Positions 6,574-9,799 of a stretch of 9,799 bases of DNA are shown one piece after another (position 1 is the stretch's first letter; each line of letters begins with the position of its first letter). A program made the translations under genes and the position numbers. The notes under the pieces were generated by a model that saw nothing but the letters and a program-made list of their open reading frames with translations, was not told the origin of the DNA and did not search any database. The stretch is from Methanobacteriota archaeon. GTDB taxonomy: Archaea > Thermoplasmatota > Thermoplasmata > Methanomassiliicoccales > Methanomethylophilaceae. The stretch spans positions 1 to 9,799 of the forward strand of contig JAKQBQ010000175.1 in assembly GCA_029574055.1 (NCBI GenBank), given 5' to 3'.

Positions 6574-7944
6574 TCAGACTTCCGGAAGATCTGAGTAATC
6601 ATCGTTTTCCAGATAATTCCCGTCAAAGCATGCCATGCACAGTTCTGAAGACGGCAGCCCTATGGCCTCCCGAAGCTGCTGGCAGGTCAGGTATTCAAGG
6701 GAATCGGCCCCGATCTTTCTGCAGAGGGTAGAGATGTCCATCTGCGCTGCGGCAAGTTCGTCGGAGGTCGGTGTGTCTATCCCGTAATAGCATGGGAAGC
6801 AGACAGGCGGGGATGCGATCCTCAGATGGACCTTCGTTGCCCCACTCTCCTTTATCATAGATACGATCCTGCCTGCCGTAGTCCCACGTACAAGTGAGTC
6901 GTCCACCACCACGGCCTCCTTGCCCATGAATGCGGTATGCTGAGGGTTGAGTTTGATCTTGACGCCGATATCCCTGACGAGCTGGGTGGGCTGTATGAAG
7001 GTCCTCCCCACATACCTGTTCCTGACGATGCCCATTTCGAAAGGGAGCCCTGTCTTTTGTGAAAATCCCAAAGCCGCCAGTGTTCCGCTGTCGGGCATAC
7101 CGGTCACGACAGAATTTTGAGGGCCGCCGGAAGCTGCGAGTTTTACTCCGAGCTCTTTCCTTGCCATGTAGACAGATCTGCCGTCTATCACGCTGTCCGG
7201 TCTTGCAAAATAGACGTATTCGAACGAGCAGTGGCATCTCCTGGAGGGCGTGACGGGAAGTTTTCGCGATATCATGCCTCTTTTGTCGATGACCAGGATC
7301 TCTCCGGGTTCGACGTCACGGATGATTTCTGCGCCCAGTATGTCAAGCGCGCAGGATTCCGAGGCGACGTATATGGTCTCATCTTTCTGTCCTACGATCA
7401 GAGGCCTGAAACCCCAGGGGTCCCTTGCCGCTATCAGGCAGTCCTCGAAAAGGACCGCAAGGCTGTATGCGCCCTGTATCTTTGCGAGAGATCTTTCAAG
7501 GGCTTCGAGCTGTACCACTCCGGGCTGGTGTGCCATGAGCTGAAGGATGGTCTCCGTATCGGACGATGTGTGGAATATCGCGCCCTTGTTTTCAAGATAG
7601 CAGCCCAGCCCCTGTGCGTTCGTAAGGTTGCCGTTGTGGGCTATGGCCACAGGCCCCTGCGAATAGTTCGCTCCGATCGGCTGACAGTCGTCTATCCTCG
7701 TGCTTCCTGCGGTGGCGTATCGCACATGTCCTATCGCGGTGTATGCGTCTATCTTTGAAAGGCAGTTCTGATCGAGGGCTTCGTGGACCAGTCCCATGCC
7801 CTTCTTGATGTTTACGTTCCCATCCGCGATCCATGCCACCCCGGCAGAGAGCTGTCCTCTGTGCTGCAGGGCGCAGAGACCGAGATATACGTCCTCGAGC
7901 ACAGGGGCGCCGTTAATGCTGTAAGCACCGAAAACGCCGCACAT
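6574..7944 (-). CDS. purF: Amidophosphoribosyltransferase (glutamine PRPP amidotransferase), canonical copy PurF1
   Basis: Makes 5-phosphoribosylamine from PRPP and glutamine, the committed first step of purine synthesis. The 456 aa are the usual length. The N-terminal Ntn-hydrolase glutaminase (residues 1 to about 230) has every expected element: nucleophile Cys2 directly after Met (MCGVFG, so no long propeptide), QHRGQ at 27-31, GHVRYATAG at 72-80, oxyanion-hole HNGN at 103-106 and SSDTE at 127-131. The PRPP transferase half has GMPDSG near 282, the flexible loop RNRYVGRTFI near 308-317, KLNP, and the PRPP loop VVDDSLVRGTT near 346-356. Cysteines in HCSFEY, FPCYYGID and the C-terminal CMAC match the four 4Fe-4S ligands of the Bacillus-type enzyme. 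ATG follows the purL stop by 2 nt. Its GGAGGG (7957-7962) is 12 nt upstream, rather far, so coupling to purL translation is likely. The stop is TGA. Confidence 0.96.
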   Translation of the reverse strand: MCGVFGAYSINGAPVLEDVYLGLCALQHRGQLSAGVAWIADGNVNIKKGMGLVHEALDQNCLSKIDAYTAIGHVRYATAGSTRIDDCQPIGANYSQGPVAIAHNGNLTNAQGLGCYLENKGAIFHTSSDTETILQLMAHQPGVVQLEALERSLAKIQGAYSLAVLFEDCLIAARDPWGFRPLIVGQKDETIYVASESCALDILGAEIIRDVEPGEILVIDKRGMISRKLPVTPSRRCHCSFEYVYFARPDSVIDGRSVYMARKELGVKLAASGGPQNSVVTGMPDSGTLAALGFSQKTGLPFEMGIVRNRYVGRTFIQPTQLVRDIGVKIKLNPQHTAFMGKEAVVVDDSLVRGTTAGRIVSMIKESGATKVHLRIASPPVCFPCYYGIDTPTSDELAAAQMDISTLCRKIGADSLEYLTCQQLREAIGLPSSELCMACFDGNYLENDDYSDLPEV

Positions 7945-7946
7945 TT

Positions 7947-9799
7947 TTAGCAGCTGCCCTCCATGAATGCCTTTTTAAGTCTGGCGATGTCGATCCTGAA
8001 CATATCCTGCCACTCGTATACTGTTCCGCCGAAGGTCCCCGCCTTTATGCACGGGAATCCCTTCCAGATCTTTTCGAATCCTTTCTCCTTTTCGGCGGGA
8101 ACGGCGTATACCGCACGTGCCCCGCCCTCAGAGAAGAGGATCTCTTCGGGGGGGACCGAGATGTCTGTCTTTACGGACAAGCCGCAGCCCGAGGCCAGGA
8201 CCTCGTTTGCAAGCGCGATGGCAAGTCCTCCGCCTGCGACAGCGCGTCCCGAAGATGCCGCGCCGTTTTCCGCGGTCATGAGGGCCCTTTCCCTGAAGGT
8301 CTTCTCGTTGTCATGGTCCGGCAGGACCGTGACGCCTTTGGGACCGCCTTCCTTCATCACCTGATAACGCGAAGCACCGAGCGAACCGCAGGGACCTCCA
8401 ACGATGTAGAGAGAGTCTCCCGAGGAGGCCTTGCCCGACGGCAGGCGCGAATCCCTGTCTTTGACAAGTCCCGCGGTCACTACGAGGGGAGTGGGATAGA
8501 TCTGTCCGCTCGCCGTTTCGTTGTAGAGGCTCACGTTTCCCGAAACTACGGGACAGTCGAGATCTCTGCACGTATCCGCGAGACCCTTGATGGACTGCTC
8601 GAGTTCGTAGAATTTTTCCGGGACTTCGGGGGAGGCGAAATTGAGGCAGTTCGTCATGCCAAGGACTTCGGCTCCGGCTACCCACAGCCCCCTTAGTGAA
8701 AGGGCCATCGTCTCAGAAGCTCCGATGTAGGGATCTGTCCGGCATTTGTAGGGTTCAGCCTCCATGGTCAGCAGGCATGCCCTTTTTGTATCGGGGACCT
8801 CTACTGCCGCGACCGGTGATCCGGGACCCTCTATCGTATGGAGCTGCACCATCGAGTCGTACTGCTCCCATATCCAATGCTTGCTTCTGCCGTTGTGGCA
8901 GGAGATAAGGGAGAGCAGATCGCTCTCCGGATCCTTTGACGCAAGGGCCGCACGGTCCGCAGATCCGGACCCGCTGTCGTCGGGGGCTGCCGACGGCCAT
9001 ACGGCCTCGGGAGCATTGCCGAGTATCGAAGTCGGCAGGTCGGCTATAAGTTCGCCCCTGTCGTAGACCCTGTAACGGCCCGAATCCGTCATGTTGCCGA
9101 TCACGGCGCAGTCCAGCCCGTAATGCGCTGCCAGCGCAAATACCGGATCGAGCTTATCCTTCTCGACTATAAGGAGCATGCGCTCCTGTGATTCAGAGAG
9201 GAAGATCTCCCACGGCTCCATGCCCTTTTCCCTAAGGGGTATCATTTCGACGTTGATGTCTATGCCACAGCCGCTCTTGTGGGCAATCTCGCTCGAGGAG
9301 GAGAGTATGCCGGCGGCTCCCATGTCCTGCATCGATGCGATCAGGTCTTTGTCGAGAAGATCCAGGCAGCATTCGATGAGGAGCTTTTCCTCGAACGGGT
9401 CTCCGATCTGTATCTGCGGCTTGCTCGCCTTCGAGTCCTCATCAAGTTCGCGGGAGGCGAAAGAAGCTCCCGCGATCCCGTCGCGACCCGTCTTGGAGCC
9501 CAGCAGCACGGCAAAGTCTCCGCTCTTCGCGGTCTGTGAGCTTGCCATCTTGTCAAGGCGGACGAAGCCGGCGCAGAAAGCGTTTACGAGAGGGTTGTCG
9601 GTGTAGCAGGGGGAGTAGAATGTCTTTCCACCTACGACGGGCACGCCCACAGCATTCCCGTAAGCTCCTATCCCCTCGACTATCCCTTTGGAGAGATTCT
9701 CTGTTTTTTTAAGTGAAGGATCGCCAAAGAAAAGTCCGTCCATTGATGCCGTCGGACGTGCTCCCATGGCTATTATGTCCCTTATTATCCCGCCGACCC
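7947..9799 (-). CDS. purL: Phosphoribosylformylglycinamidine synthase, large subunit (short-type PurL), 5'-partial
   Basis: Converts formylglycinamide ribonucleotide (FGAR) to FGAM with ATP and ammonia, step 4 of IMP synthesis, in the cytoplasm. About 617 codons are present. The frame stays open to the window edge, where it reads VGGIIRDI followed by MGARP, a motif near residue 100 of the family, so roughly 100 N-terminal residues are missing, including the family's catalytic His. Motifs in order are GNAVGVPVVGGK (about 9650-9615), QDMGAAGI (about 9329-9306), SESQERML (about 9197-9174, a PurL hallmark) and, in the second half, a repeated AIRS-like domain with CPVVSGNVSLYNE. The protein ends at TAA without the C-terminal glutaminase of the long PurL form, so it is the short type that takes ammonia from PurQ with PurS; neither gene is in the window. 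The stop lies 2 nt before purF1, indicating translational coupling. The ATG at 9767 is internal, not the start. Confidence 0.97.
   Translation of the reverse strand, partial: VGGIIRDIIAMGARPTASMDGLFFGDPSLKKTENLSKGIVEGIGAYGNAVGVPVVGGKTFYSPCYTDNPLVNAFCAGFVRLDKMASSQTAKSGDFAVLLGSKTGRDGIAGASFASRELDEDSKASKPQIQIGDPFEEKLLIECCLDLLDKDLIASMQDMGAAGILSSSSEIAHKSGCGIDINVEMIPLREKGMEPWEIFLSESQERMLLIVEKDKLDPVFALAAHYGLDCAVIGNMTDSGRYRVYDRGELIADLPTSILGNAPEAVWPSAAPDDSGSGSADRAALASKDPESDLLSLISCHNGRSKHWIWEQYDSMVQLHTIEGPGSPVAAVEVPDTKRACLLTMEAEPYKCRTDPYIGASETMALSLRGLWVAGAEVLGMTNCLNFASPEVPEKFYELEQSIKGLADTCRDLDCPVVSGNVSLYNETASGQIYPTPLVVTAGLVKDRDSRLPSGKASSGDSLYIVGGPCGSLGASRYQVMKEGGPKGVTVLPDHDNEKTFRERALMTAENGAASSGRAVAGGGLAIALANEVLASGCGLSVKTDISVPPEEILFSEGGARAVYAVPAEKEKGFEKIWKGFPCIKAGTFGGTVYEWQDMFRIDIARLKKAFMEGSC

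Noticed and set aside
7947..9767. purL starting at the ATG at 9767
   Set aside because: Upstream codons continue in frame to the window edge and encode the conserved VGGIIRDI block of PurL, so the true start is outside the window.
1..9799. Mobile element, phage, CRISPR or defence system
   Set aside because: The block is contiguous purine-pathway coding sequence. I found no direct or inverted repeat arrays, no transposase or integrase motifs, and no unassigned gene.

Overview
The window is one strand-uniform block of de novo purine (IMP) biosynthesis genes, all read from the minus strand. In transcription order they are purL (5' end outside the window), a first purF, purC, a second purF, purM, purN, purH and purD. 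Junctions range from a 19-nt overlap to a 53-nt gap, so this is almost certainly one operon. Its promoter and any leader or riboswitch lie upstream of purL, beyond position 9799. There are no RNA genes, mobile elements or CRISPR arrays, and no gene-free stretch over 60 bases. The long plus-strand reading frames are shadows of these genes.

The organism is a bacterium with moderately high GC. It has a short-type PurL, which normally works with separate PurQ and PurS. It uses AGG/AGA (Arg) and ATA (Ile) codons freely, starts several genes with GTG and has strong purine-rich ribosome binding sites. An anaerobe such as a Synergistota member would fit, but that is a weak inference.

Region by region: 7947-9799 holds purL (step 4). 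6574-7944 holds purF1, a complete glutamine PRPP amidotransferase with all catalytic motifs (step 1). 5807-6520 holds purC (step 7). 4436-5803 holds purF2, a collinear purF1 paralogue. 3417-4439 holds purM (step 5), interrupted by an in-frame TGA. 2836-3435 holds purN (step 3), 1304-2833 holds purH (steps 9 and 10) and 23-1291 holds purD (step 2). The window lacks purE/purK (step 6) and purB (step 8), plus purQ and purS.

Two things stand out. First, PurF2 has lost the glutaminase nucleophile (Cys2 is Ser). It has also lost the oxyanion-hole Asn (HNGN is HDGL) and the RYxTxG loop (RYTPLPG), yet it keeps an intact phosphoribosyltransferase half and all four iron-sulfur cysteines. It looks like a maintained, glutaminase-dead paralogue beside a canonical one. 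Second, purM is full length and conserved throughout, except that one strictly conserved glycine codon (GGA) reads TGA. This is a recent nonsense mutation, a sequencing error or a readthrough site. Genome-wide recoding is unlikely because TGA ends purH and both purF genes.
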